Program-made: the position numbers and the translations under genes | The notes under the pieces: generated by a model | Database searches by the model: none | Seen by the model: only the letters and a program-made list of their open reading frames with translations | What the model was told of the DNA's origin: nothing | In this document: positions 1 to 6,000 of the stretch, piece after piece | How positions within the stretch are numbered: position 1 is the first letter of the stretch | How the letters are laid out: each line of letters opens with the position of its first letter | Assembly (NCBI GenBank): GCA_012512295.1 | Contig: JAAZDI010000088.1 | Location: 1-10,759 of the forward strand | Direction of reading: 5' to 3' | Length of the DNA stretch: 10,759 bases | Origin: Syntrophomonadaceae bacterium | GTDB lineage: Bacteria; Bacillota; Ch66; Ch109

Positions 1-164
1 ATTGTATGATAACATGCATTAAAATATTCGTCAACGAAGAATAGGATGGAGTCAACAGTACCGCGAAGATTGAACGAAATGGAATTCGGATTGAAATGCC
101 CGTTTGGTCGATCAGCCCGGTTGTACCAGCCATTTAACGTGTCCATCAAACTGGGCAAGGATCC
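1..164. other. Unassigned upstream flank
   Basis: I recognise no gene here. A + frame is open from about 13 to the stop at 210-212, with an ATG at 46. Two minus-strand frames are also open to the window edge, but none gives a protein family I know and none has a convincing ribosome site. A loose inverted repeat (GCCCGGTT near 116-123 with AACTGGGC near 149-156, one G-T pair, loop of about 25 bases) could fold in RNA. It may be the tail of a gene or an old mobile-element scar that begins outside the window. Confidence 0.3.
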
Positions 165-219
165 GTTTAGAAAAAGTTTAGAAAGTATACGCTGGCAATT
201 TATAAATGCCTGATATAAT
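165..219 (+). promoter_or_regulatory. Promoter/operator of the two-component operon
   Basis: The predicted -10 is TATAAT at 214-219 and the -35 is CTGGCA at 192-197 (4 of 6 to consensus), with a 16-base spacer. Upstream are two direct repeats, GTTTAGAAAAA at 165-175 and GTTTAGAAAG at 176-185. A degenerate third half-site (ATTTATAAAT) at 198-207 lies exactly 33 bases after the first, so all are in 11-bp register. Such head-to-tail phased repeats next to a poor -35 are typical of OmpR/PhoB-family activation. The same module precedes the ABC operon at 2403-2457. Autoregulation by the downstream response regulator is inferred. Confidence 0.72.
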
Positions 220-245
220 CCTTGTGTTAGAATTAAGCTCGAAAC

Positions 246-249
246 GAGG
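246..249 (+). promoter_or_regulatory. Ribosome site that decides the kinase start
   Basis: GAGG lies 7 bases before ATG 257. The in-frame ATG at 206 has no ribosome site and falls inside the predicted promoter, between the -35 and the -10, so it cannot be on the transcript from that promoter. Confidence 0.6.
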
Positions 250-256
250 CGATGCC

Positions 257-1669
257 ATGAAGATAATTAACCGGATTATGGTTTCGAGTGCTTTATTGGT
301 GTTTCTTTCGTTTGTTTTGCTGCTTACCGTTATCAGTATAATATTCCTCTTGTTTCCGGGGGACCCCGGCAAGGAGTTATTGGATAAAGACGTTTTTCGC
401 GCTGGGGAAATCCTTGACAGATTTGACGCATCAGCCAGCGATTGGGAATCACTGAACGCCCGACTTTCCATATACGGTTATAAGCTGCTTGTCATGGAGG
501 ATGATCATGTAGTTTTTTCCACCTTAAGTGATTCACAAGGCAGTATTATCAATAGCCTTAAGCCGTTGAAGCTTGAACAAAGCACAGCGGCGGGAAGAGT
601 GCAAGAAATGACGTTTGCTGCCGTTGCCGATGGCCCATATTCAATATTTGCCGTTGGAGGCAGGACCGATAACCTGAAGATCCGCAACGGCTTTCTGCAG
701 TGGTTTTTGATATTCTGCCTGATGTTCATCACGGTTATCCTGCTGCTTAGCCAGCTTTTCACGCGGAAAATGGTATGGCTCATCCTACGTCCGTTGAATG
801 CTTTAGCGGACGGCGCAAAACGGATTGAAAACGGCGATTTATCCAAACCAGTAGTTTATACGGGAAAGGACGAGTTTGCGTCCGTCTGTGCAGCGTTTAA
901 TCGCATGCAGGAGCATCTGCTGCAAGAGCGGGAGAAAACCGCGGCTTACGAAAGAGCCCGCAATGACTTAATCACCGGCATCTCCCACGACCTCAGAACC
1001 CCGTTGACCTCTGTCAAAGGCTACATCAAAGGGGTGCGCGACGGCGTGGCGAATACCCCGGAAAAACGGGAGCAGTATCTTTCGATCGCGTATGAAAAAG
1101 CCTGTGATATGGAGGTGCTTTTGGAGAAGCTCTTTTATTTCTCAAATCTTGAAACAGGTAATCTACCGCTTTCCCTTAAGCGGGAGGATTTAGGAGATTT
1201 TGTTCGCCGGTTTGCGGCGAATATACGAGACGAGCTTGATAATAAAAACATAAAGATGACTGTAGAGATAACGTCGGCACCGCACCCCGTGAAAATCGAT
1301 GCCGAGCAGATGCGCCGGGTATTGCTTAATCTGACCGAAAATGCGCTAAAATATGCCAATGCGGATTCCCTTGTCCTGCGTATTTCCGTATGGTGTGAGG
1401 ATGGCATGGAACACCTGCTGTTTGCCGATAACGGTCAGGGGGTGCCGGAAGAACACCTTTCGATGATGTTTGAGCGGTTTTGGCGGGGTGACGAGGCGCG
1501 CAGCGCAAAAAGCGGCAAAGGAAGCGGACTGGGGTTGTATATTGTGAAATATATCGTAGAAGCCCATGGCGGCTTGGTTACGGCAAAAAACGATAACGGG
1601 TTGCAGATCAAGATTTCCCTGCCCGGCGGAAAGGAGGAAACTATCTTTGAGGAAAATACTTATCGTTGA
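257..1669 (+). CDS. Membrane sensor histidine kinase (HAMP, HisKA, HATPase)
   Basis: A 470-residue sensor kinase, complete and of usual length for the family. It has a membrane segment at about residues 8-33, an extracytoplasmic domain of about 113 residues (34-146) that I cannot assign, and a second membrane segment at about 147-168. A HAMP linker follows (about 170-222). The HisKA domain carries the H-box ISHDLRTPLT with phosphoacceptor His244. The ATPase domain shows the N-box LLNLTENALKYA (from 356), the D-box DNGQGVP (from 391), the F-box MFERFWRG (from 404) and the G-box GKGSGLGL (420-427). It should autophosphorylate on His244 and pass phosphate to the regulator whose gene overlaps its 3' end by 23 bases. 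Start ATG 257 is chosen over ATG 206 for its ribosome site and because 206 lies in the promoter. The overall plan resembles VanS/bacitracin-type kinases, but the signal cannot be told from sequence. Confidence 0.93.
   Translation: MKIINRIMVSSALLVFLSFVLLLTVISIIFLLFPGDPGKELLDKDVFRAGEILDRFDASASDWESLNARLSIYGYKLLVMEDDHVVFSTLSDSQGSIINSLKPLKLEQSTAAGRVQEMTFAAVADGPYSIFAVGGRTDNLKIRNGFLQWFLIFCLMFITVILLLSQLFTRKMVWLILRPLNALADGAKRIENGDLSKPVVYTGKDEFASVCAAFNRMQEHLLQEREKTAAYERARNDLITGISHDLRTPLTSVKGYIKGVRDGVANTPEKREQYLSIAYEKACDMEVLLEKLFYFSNLETGNLPLSLKREDLGDFVRRFAANIRDELDNKNIKMTVEITSAPHPVKIDAEQMRRVLLNLTENALKYANADSLVLRISVWCEDGMEHLLFADNGQGVPEEHLSMMFERFWRGDEARSAKSGKGSGLGLYIVKYIVEAHGGLVTAKNDNGLQIKISLPGGKEETIFEENTYR
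1631..1637 (+). promoter_or_regulatory. Ribosome site for the regulator's TTG start
   Basis: AAGGAGG inside the 3' end of the kinase gene, 9 bases before TTG 1647. It is strong and fixes the regulator start, excluding the longer open frame that would begin with ATG 1566. Confidence 0.75.
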
Positions 1670-2339
1670 AGACGACGCCGAAATCGCGATGCTGGAAAAG
1701 GATTATTTGGAAATAAACGGTTTTGAAGCAGAGATCATCGCAAACGGCAAACAAGCATTATCCACTCTTCAAAGGGGCAGCTATGATTTGGTTCTGCTTG
1801 ACCTGATGCTGCCGGGCCAAAACGGCTATGATATCTGCAGGCAAATTAGGGACAAAATCGATATTCCAATCCTTATGGTCACAGCCCGTACAGAGTCAGC
1901 CGATAAAATCCGCGGGCTGGGCCTGGGAGCGGATGATTACATCGCCAAGCCCTTTGATCCCACCGAGCTGGTGGCGAGGGTCAAATCTCATCTGAACCGG
2001 TATGAGCGGCTGACCGGTTCTGCCAAAGGCAGCAAAGATAAGACTATTTTAATCAGGGACTTAAAAATAATGCCCAAGAGTTGGAAAGTTTATAAAGGAG
2101 AAACCGAAATCAAATTACCCAATCGCGAGTTTGAACTTCTATTATTCCTGGCTGAGAACCCCAATTCAGTTTTTTCCAAAGAACAGCTTTTCGAAAAAAT
2201 ATGGGGCTTAGATTATGTAGGTGACAGCGCGACCGTTACAGTACACATTAACCGTATTCGGGAGAAAATTGAGGATAACCCGTCTAAACCGAAGATTATT
2301 GAAACCGTATGGGGCGCCGGCTACCGGCTTAACCCGTAA
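1647..2339 (+). CDS. OmpR/PhoB-family response regulator
   Basis: A 230-residue transcription regulator, the expected partner of the overlapping kinase. The receiver domain (about 1-118) opens with RKILIVEDD (acidic pair at 9-10), has phosphoacceptor Asp52 in LLDLMLPG, Thr79 in MVTAR and Lys101 in AKPFDP, which is the full catalytic set. The C-terminal winged helix (about 133-228) shows LPNREFELLLFLAENP, the recognition-helix region DSATVTVHINRIREKIE, and the closing ETVWGAGYRL typical of OmpR/PhoB DNA-binding domains. The TTG start is chosen because AAGGAGG precedes it and the protein then begins exactly where receiver domains do; an upstream ATG at 1566 would add 27 residues of unrelated sequence. 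The kinase stop codon (1667-1669) lies within this gene, suggesting translational coupling. It probably binds the 11-bp phased repeats at 165-207 and 2403-2445 (inference). Confidence 0.94.
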   Translation: MRKILIVEDDAEIAMLEKDYLEINGFEAEIIANGKQALSTLQRGSYDLVLLDLMLPGQNGYDICRQIRDKIDIPILMVTARTESADKIRGLGLGADDYIAKPFDPTELVARVKSHLNRYERLTGSAKGSKDKTILIRDLKIMPKSWKVYKGETEIKLPNREFELLLFLAENPNSVFSKEQLFEKIWGLDYVGDSATVTVHINRIREKIEDNPSKPKIIETVWGAGYRLNP

Positions 2340-2359
2340 GAATACAATAGGTAGTAATC

Positions 2360-2390
2360 AACCGTGTGTACTCCGCACGGTTTATTAATT
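2360..2390 (+). terminator. Probable terminator of the two-component operon
   Basis: A 9-bp stem (AACCGTGTG at 2360-2368 with CGCACGGTT at 2374-2382, one G-T pair) and a 5-base loop, followed by the broken T run TTATTAATTT. It starts 20 bases after the regulator's stop. The T run is poor, so some read-through into the ABC operon is likely. Confidence 0.6.
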
Positions 2391-2402
2391 TGTTGCCTTA
2401 TT

Positions 2403-2457
2403 GTTTAGAAAATGTTTATCTCTTTTCATCTGGCAGTTTAGAAATACCTCCTATAAT
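2403..2457 (+). promoter_or_regulatory. Promoter/operator of the ABC exporter operon
   Basis: A second copy of the module at 165-219. It has GTTTAGAAAAT at 2403-2413, GTTTA at 2414-2418, the -35 CTGGCA at 2430-2435, a further GTTTAGAAAT half-site at 2436-2445, and the -10 TATAAT at 2452-2457 after a 16-base spacer. Aligned without gaps to the first copy, 40 of 55 positions match, and the mismatches cluster between the second repeat and the -35. Here the third half-site matches GTTTAGAAA fully and sits exactly 33 bases after the first. Activation by the upstream response regulator is inferred. Confidence 0.75.
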
Positions 2458-2487
2458 AAGCTTATTAGAGTAATAGGAGGCCTTGAT

Positions 2488-3363
2488 GTGAAACTGACCA
2501 TTAAAAACATCAGTAAAAGATATGGAAAAAAACAAGCCTTAGCCGGCGTCAGCTTTGAAATGGAAAACGGCGTTTACGGCCTGCTGGGACCGAACGGCGC
2601 CGGCAAGAGCACCCTTATCCGTATTTTGGCCGGGGTCACGGAGGCAAGCAGCGGCGAGGTTCTGATAAACGGAAAAAACAGAAAGCTGTGTGACCTGGAA
2701 TTCCGCTCAAAACTGGGATACCTTCCGCAAACGCTAAGCTTTTACCCTGAATTTTCAGGGCTTGATTATTTACGTTTTGTTGCTGCGCTTAAAGGGTTAA
2801 AGGGCGAAAGCATGGAAAGAAAAATCAAATCTCTTGCCGAACAGGTGGGTTTGACTCAGGACCTGCACCGAAAATGCGTTAACTACTCCGGTGGTATGAA
2901 GCGGCGGCTGGGTATCGCTCAGGCACTCCTGAACGACCCGGAGATACTCATCCTGGATGAACCAACTGCTGGTCTTGACCCACATGAACGCATTAAGTTC
3001 CGCAACCTGGTATCAGTTTTCTCCCGTGACCGGACAGTGCTTCTCTCCACTCATATCGTTTCTGACGTTGATTCTATAGCCAAACAGATCGTAATGATCA
3101 AAGACGGCCGGGTTGGCAAAATGGAGAAAAATGAATATTTCGTAGAGGCAATGGTGGGCAAGGTTTGGCTTCTTAAAATGACGGTTGATGAACTGGTTGT
3201 TTACCAAAATAACCATATCATCAGCAATGTCATACCCGCCGGTAATCACCTGGAGGTGCGGGTAGTGTCCGATAACAAACCGTCGCCTGATGCCGTAGCC
3301 GTTATACCAACACTTGAAGATGCTTATCTTTATGAATTTAATTCTGATCGGAGGACTGCTTGA
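2488..3363 (+). CDS. ABC transporter ATP-binding protein
   Basis: A 291-residue ATPase subunit of a drug/peptide-type exporter. In order: Walker A GPNGAGKST (34-42), Q-loop Gln81 in YLPQ, signature YSGGMKRR (133-140, Tyr in place of the usual Leu/Ser), Walker B ILILDEPT (153-160), D-loop AGLD, and switch His189 in LLSTHI. Residues from about 215 to 291 form a C-terminal extension of the sort seen in bacitracin/lantibiotic-export ATPases. The GTG start at 2488 has AGGAGG at 2475-2480, 7 bases upstream; a longer open frame back to 2401 would run through the promoter and is rejected. The gene overlaps the next by one base (TGATG) and must work with that permease. Substrate unknown; export of, or protection from, an envelope-acting compound is plausible by analogy with sensor-linked ABC pairs. 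Confidence 0.93.
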   Translation: MKLTIKNISKRYGKKQALAGVSFEMENGVYGLLGPNGAGKSTLIRILAGVTEASSGEVLINGKNRKLCDLEFRSKLGYLPQTLSFYPEFSGLDYLRFVAALKGLKGESMERKIKSLAEQVGLTQDLHRKCVNYSGGMKRRLGIAQALLNDPEILILDEPTAGLDPHERIKFRNLVSVFSRDRTVLLSTHIVSDVDSIAKQIVMIKDGRVGKMEKNEYFVEAMVGKVWLLKMTVDELVVYQNNHIISNVIPAGNHLEVRVVSDNKPSPDAVAVIPTLEDAYLYEFNSDRRTA

Positions 3364-4568
3364 TGGCACTGTTTCAATTTGAAATGAAGAAGCTCTTGTT
3401 TAACAAAAGTCGTCTAATTCTGCTGGCGGCTATGTTTATTGTTTGTACGCTTAGTGGACTTCTGGCGGCTGAAGGGTCTTTAGCACTCCGAAAAAGCGTT
3501 GACTACAGCGAGTATATCAGGCTGGTTTCGGAAAACACCGGAAAATTTAATCTGGAACAATTTGCTGAGTCCAAGGCCATATCCGAAGCAACCGAAGCGG
3601 AATATCGCAAAGGTAGCGAAGATGGATTTTATATGTACCTGCATCGTAATCCAGTTCTGAAATTTCACCACGATTATACTAAATATGGCAATAGAGTTCA
3701 TGAATATTGGAACGGCCCGGCATATCAAGATGAAGCCAATATTATGGGGGTTTATCCCATCCAGGCGAAGCTGAAGGAACTGTCCGAGAAAACGCACACA
3801 AGCGAATACAAATATTACCAGAATCGTTTGGCTACCGAGCTTTCACTGGGGGAGCCGGTATTTGAGAACACGCTTTTTTGGGACAACTTTGCCCTAGCCT
3901 TTGACCCCTCCAGAGTGGGGTTTCTGCTCCTGATGTTTTTGGCCTTCATAATCTCTCCGGTATTCACTCAGGAAGTTCAAACCGATATGGACAGTATTAT
4001 CCTTTGCTCTGTAAAAGGCCGGCGGGAGATTGTTACTGCCAAACTGCTGAGCGTTTGTGTAACTTCCGCTATCCTGACATTCATATATTTCTTGGGGATG
4101 TTTGCCGGAACTTATATATTCAACGGTAATATAAATGGTTATGATGCGCCTGCCCGCTGCTTGGCCGGGTTTGCCTGGACCACACTTGACACGACAATAG
4201 GCGGCGTGGTTATGTGGGGTGTTTTATGGCTGATCCTTGTTGCGATGGCTTTTGGTTTGGCAGTTGCTCTTATATCCGCAAAATCTAAAAATCAGGCCAC
4301 CACCTTTGGGCTGGGGGTGGCAATGATTTTAATCTTCAGCCTGCTCGGTTTCCTTACCGACGATCTTAAGAAAATGCTTGGGCCGCTTGTTGATTTTAAT
4401 TATGTGGCAATATCGATTTACGGTTCTGTATTCGGCGGGGTCAAAGCGTACAATGTATTTGGCATCCTGGTATCATACGGGGCAGTGGCTTTGGTGGTTT
4501 GTCTGGCACTCGGCGCAGTGGCGGCTCTGTTAGCATATATCGCCCAGAAAAGGCGGGCGGTTGTGTAA
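3363..4568 (+). CDS. ABC-2 type permease with large outer loop
   Basis: A 401-residue membrane subunit, partner of the preceding ATPase. A first membrane segment at about residues 17-36 is followed by a hydrophilic region of about 145 residues (38-182, rich in Tyr, Glu and Lys). Five more segments follow at about 185-203, 230-252, 281-305, 314-332 and 365-393. Six segments with a long first loop is a layout known among ABC-2 exporters. VQTDMDSIILCSVKGRREIVTAKLL after the second segment is the amphipathic region common in this family and probably contacts the ATPase. ATG 3363 overlaps the ATPase stop and has GGAGG at 3350-3354; TTG 3360 would add one residue and sit too close to the ribosome site. 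The closing RR/K residues are consistent with a cytoplasmic C-terminus. Substrate not predictable. Confidence 0.86.
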   Translation: MALFQFEMKKLLFNKSRLILLAAMFIVCTLSGLLAAEGSLALRKSVDYSEYIRLVSENTGKFNLEQFAESKAISEATEAEYRKGSEDGFYMYLHRNPVLKFHHDYTKYGNRVHEYWNGPAYQDEANIMGVYPIQAKLKELSEKTHTSEYKYYQNRLATELSLGEPVFENTLFWDNFALAFDPSRVGFLLLMFLAFIISPVFTQEVQTDMDSIILCSVKGRREIVTAKLLSVCVTSAILTFIYFLGMFAGTYIFNGNINGYDAPARCLAGFAWTTLDTTIGGVVMWGVLWLILVAMAFGLAVALISAKSKNQATTFGLGVAMILIFSLLGFLTDDLKKMLGPLVDFNYVAISIYGSVFGGVKAYNVFGILVSYGAVALVVCLALGAVAALLAYIAQKRRAVV

Positions 4569-4599
4569 TATTCAACATTAAATCTAAAGTATAGAAAAA

Positions 4600-4645
4600 G
4601 GGTATTGTCTATTAGCGATTGTAAGAGACAATACCCCTGTTTTTG
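4600..4645. terminator. Bidirectional terminator between convergent genes
   Basis: A perfect 11-bp stem (GGGTATTGTCT at 4600-4610, AGACAATACCC at 4626-4636) with a 15-base loop. On the + strand it is followed by CTGTTTTTG; on the minus strand it is followed by TTTTTC (complement of 4594-4599). It can therefore end the permease operon from the left and the USP gene from the right. Confidence 0.85.
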
Positions 4646-4686
4646 TTACATTCGCCTTGATCGAAAAGTCTACAAGCGATTGTGGT

Positions 4687-5385
4687 TTATTTTTTCTCCC
4701 AGGTCTCAGATTTGGAGTCGGGGCCGGTGATGTGAACGTTTTTTAGTTCCTTGACATAATCGTCGGCGACATAAACCTGAATGGTCTCTTGATTATTCAT
4801 AAATCTGAAGACGCCATTATTAAAATCCGTACCTGTTTCCTTGAAGAAAATACCCTCATAGACAACATCATTGGTATGGTTAAAGGTTAGGCGATAAGAT
4901 TCTCCCTCTTTAATTAAATAAGCGCGCACTCCCTTCTCATAACGATCTTCTCTGCTTTCTAAATGTCGTGGTACAGAAACAATGTGCAGGTCAATAAAGG
5001 GAATTTCGCGCAGTAGAATATTGATGATAGACCCCTTGGTAATCTCCTGCCAGCGGCTTTTGGCGGTTTGGCCTAAAACGATCTGAGTGATATTCTTTTC
5101 GCGGGCTACCTCTGCAATAACCGTTGCCACGGGACGTTTTTCATTATCTTTAATTATATATTCTTCTGCATTATGTTCTTGGGCAAGCTGCTGCCACCTT
5201 GTAATATAGTCAATTTTCTCTGCACTAAATTCTTCAAGGGGCAGTGGATCAATGGTAAGTATATAAAGGGGACAGTCCAACAAAGTTGCCAGCCTACATC
5301 CCCGGCGAATCAAGCGTTCACCATTAGGACCATAATATACGCAGACGAGAATGCTTTCATCCATATGTGTTTTAATGATTCTCAT
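4687..5385 (-). CDS. KdpD-type universal stress (USP) domain protein with extra C-terminal domain
   Basis: A 232-residue soluble protein. Residues about 8-138 match the USP domain found inside the K+ sensor kinase KdpD: ESILVCVYYGPNGERLIRRGCRLA (from 10), a long helix, then NITQIVLGQTAKSRW (98-112), TKGSIINILLREIP and DLHIVSVP. No membrane segments, no histidine kinase domains and no N-terminal KdpD sensor domain are present, so this is a free-standing USP module. Residues about 145-232 are a beta-rich, charged extension (GVRAYLIKEGESYRLTF, TIQVYVADDYV) I do not recognise. The start is set by GGAGGTG 5 bases before ATG 5385. The frame stays open upstream to a TTG at 5556, but without a ribosome site or likeness to USP proteins. 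Some KdpD USP domains bind cyclic di-AMP; whether this one does is unknown. Its position before an mrp operon suggests a role in ion homeostasis (inference). Confidence 0.85.
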   Translation of the reverse strand: MRIIKTHMDESILVCVYYGPNGERLIRRGCRLATLLDCPLYILTIDPLPLEEFSAEKIDYITRWQQLAQEHNAEEYIIKDNEKRPVATVIAEVAREKNITQIVLGQTAKSRWQEITKGSIINILLREIPFIDLHIVSVPRHLESREDRYEKGVRAYLIKEGESYRLTFNHTNDVVYEGIFFKETGTDFNNGVFRFMNNQETIQVYVADDYVKELKNVHITGPDSKSETWEKK

Positions 5386-5390
5386 CAACT

Positions 5391-5397
5391 CACCTCC
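5391..5397 (-). promoter_or_regulatory. Ribosome site that decides the USP gene start
   Basis: GGAGGTG on the minus strand, 5 bases before ATG 5385-5383. It is the only strong ribosome site in the leader and supports the 232-residue product over a 289-residue reading from TTG 5556. Confidence 0.75.
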
Positions 5398-5449
5398 AGT
5401 TATATTTTTGACCTTGTCTAGGTTTTCTTCAGCAGTAATTTCTCTTATC

Positions 5450-5464
5450 GTTATATGATATAAC
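5450..5464. repeat. Perfect 15-bp palindrome in the USP leader
   Basis: GTTATAT-G-ATATAAC, 7-bp arms around one central base, 65 bases upstream of the USP start codon. It may be a dimeric regulator's operator. It also holds A+T-rich -10-like hexamers on both strands, but no good -35 is spaced to match. Function uncertain. Confidence 0.4.
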
Positions 5465-5593
5465 ATGTTTTTCATCGCTGAAAGCCTTGATAATAAAGGA
5501 TTAACTTTACTAAACTCAATAACGTAGTACAACTGATTTCTGGTTTCCCTTGTCAATGATTGATTCTTTAAGGATTTAAAGATACAATTTCTT

Positions 5594-5599
5594 TATAAT
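5594..5599 (+). promoter_or_regulatory. Possible -10 element before the transposase remnant
   Basis: A perfect TATAAT 27 bases before the start of the remnant. No hexamer resembling TTGACA lies 15-19 bases upstream, so promoter activity is doubtful. Confidence 0.3.
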
Positions 5600-5626
5600 C
5601 TAATCGTTGATAGGCGGTGAAGCTTG

Positions 5627-5884
5627 GTGTTTGTAAAAATAACTAAAGCCAAGAATTACGAATACGTCAAACTGGTTGAATCCTACCGTGATGGCGATAA
5701 GGTTAAACACCGGGTTCTGTTTAACTTCGGCCGCCGTGACTTAATCAAAAATGACCAAATGTTTATTAATATAGTGAAAAAGCTTTGTGAAATTGCTGAA
5801 CTGCCTTTGGCTAAACCAGGGGAAGCCCTACCTAACTGTTCGGAGGCAGCGATGCTATCCTATAGCCTAAAAGATGCTGAATAA
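5627..5884 (+). pseudogene. Truncated IS1634-like (IS4 group) transposase, N-terminus only
   Basis: An 85-codon open frame starting at GTG 5627 (TTG 5624 is one codon earlier) and ending at TAA 5882. FVKITKAKNYEYVKLVESYRDGDKVKHRVLFNFGR is the typical N-terminal signature of IS1634-type transposases, and INIVKKLCEIAELPL plus NCSEAAM continue the same region. Full-length members run to roughly 500 residues or more with a DDE catalytic core; none of that core is here, and the likeness stops near codon 75-80, just before the stop. I see no further transposase sequence in other frames downstream and no clear terminal inverted repeat. It is best read as the scar of a decayed insertion sequence between the USP gene and the mrp operon. 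The alternative, a functional small protein, is less likely. Confidence 0.75.
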
Positions 5885-5901
5885 TCCAAGGGCTTGATCA
5901 G

Positions 5902-5931
5902 TTGAGCTGCCTAAACTAGGGATAATATAAC
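5902..5931 (+). promoter_or_regulatory. Probable mrp operon promoter
   Basis: TTGAGC at 5902-5907 (4 of 6 to the -35 consensus) and TATAAC at 5926-5931 (5 of 6 to the -10), with an 18-base spacer. It begins 18 bases after the stop of the transposase remnant and about 70 bases before the mrpA start. It is the best sigma-A-type candidate in the gap, but the region is A+T-rich and neighbouring hexamers could also serve. Confidence 0.45.
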
Positions 5932-5949
5932 ATAATATAGCATTTAGGC
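5909..5949. repeat. Inverted repeat GCCTAAA / TTTAGGC around the mrp -10
   Basis: GCCTAAA at 5909-5915 and its exact complement TTTAGGC at 5943-5949, matching positions 34 bases apart (about three helical turns), flank the predicted -10. Between them ATAATATA occurs twice, at 5922-5929 and 5932-5939, in 10-bp register. A regulator bound to both arms would enclose the promoter; a weak RNA hairpin is the alternative. Confidence 0.45.
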
Positions 5950-6000
5950 TGAATGTTCAATCGAATTTAAAATTTTAATTAAAAAAGGGAGGCTGCCTTA

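Noticed and set aside
206..256. 17-residue N-terminal extension of the histidine kinase from ATG 206
   Set aside because: It lies across the predicted promoter (between the -35 and the -10) and lacks a ribosome site; ATG 257 has GAGG at the right distance and starts directly before the first membrane helix.
1566..1646. 27-residue extension of the response regulator from ATG 1566
   Set aside because: It is the kinase gene read in another frame, and receiver domains begin at the RKILIVEDD stretch after TTG 1647, which has AAGGAGG upstream.
2401..2487. 29-residue extension of the ABC ATPase back to 2401
   Set aside because: It reads through the operator, the -10 and the ribosome site; the ATPase fold begins at GTG 2488.
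5501..5516. Third copy of the GTTTAG-type operator, on the minus strand before the USP gene (GTTTAGTAAAGTTAA)
   Set aside because: The repeat spacing is 10 rather than 11, there is no CTGGCA/TATAAT pair in register, and the region is A+T-rich, so chance similarity is likely.
5566..5581. CTTTAA-GGAT-TTAAAG inverted repeat as an IS terminal repeat
   Set aside because: Only 6-bp A+T-rich arms and no matching copy after the transposase remnant.
5386..6000. A cyclic di-AMP (ydaO-type) riboswitch before the USP gene or mrpA
   Set aside because: Both leaders were read for the conserved G-rich elements of that riboswitch and none was found; the mrpA leader is also too short and A+T-rich.
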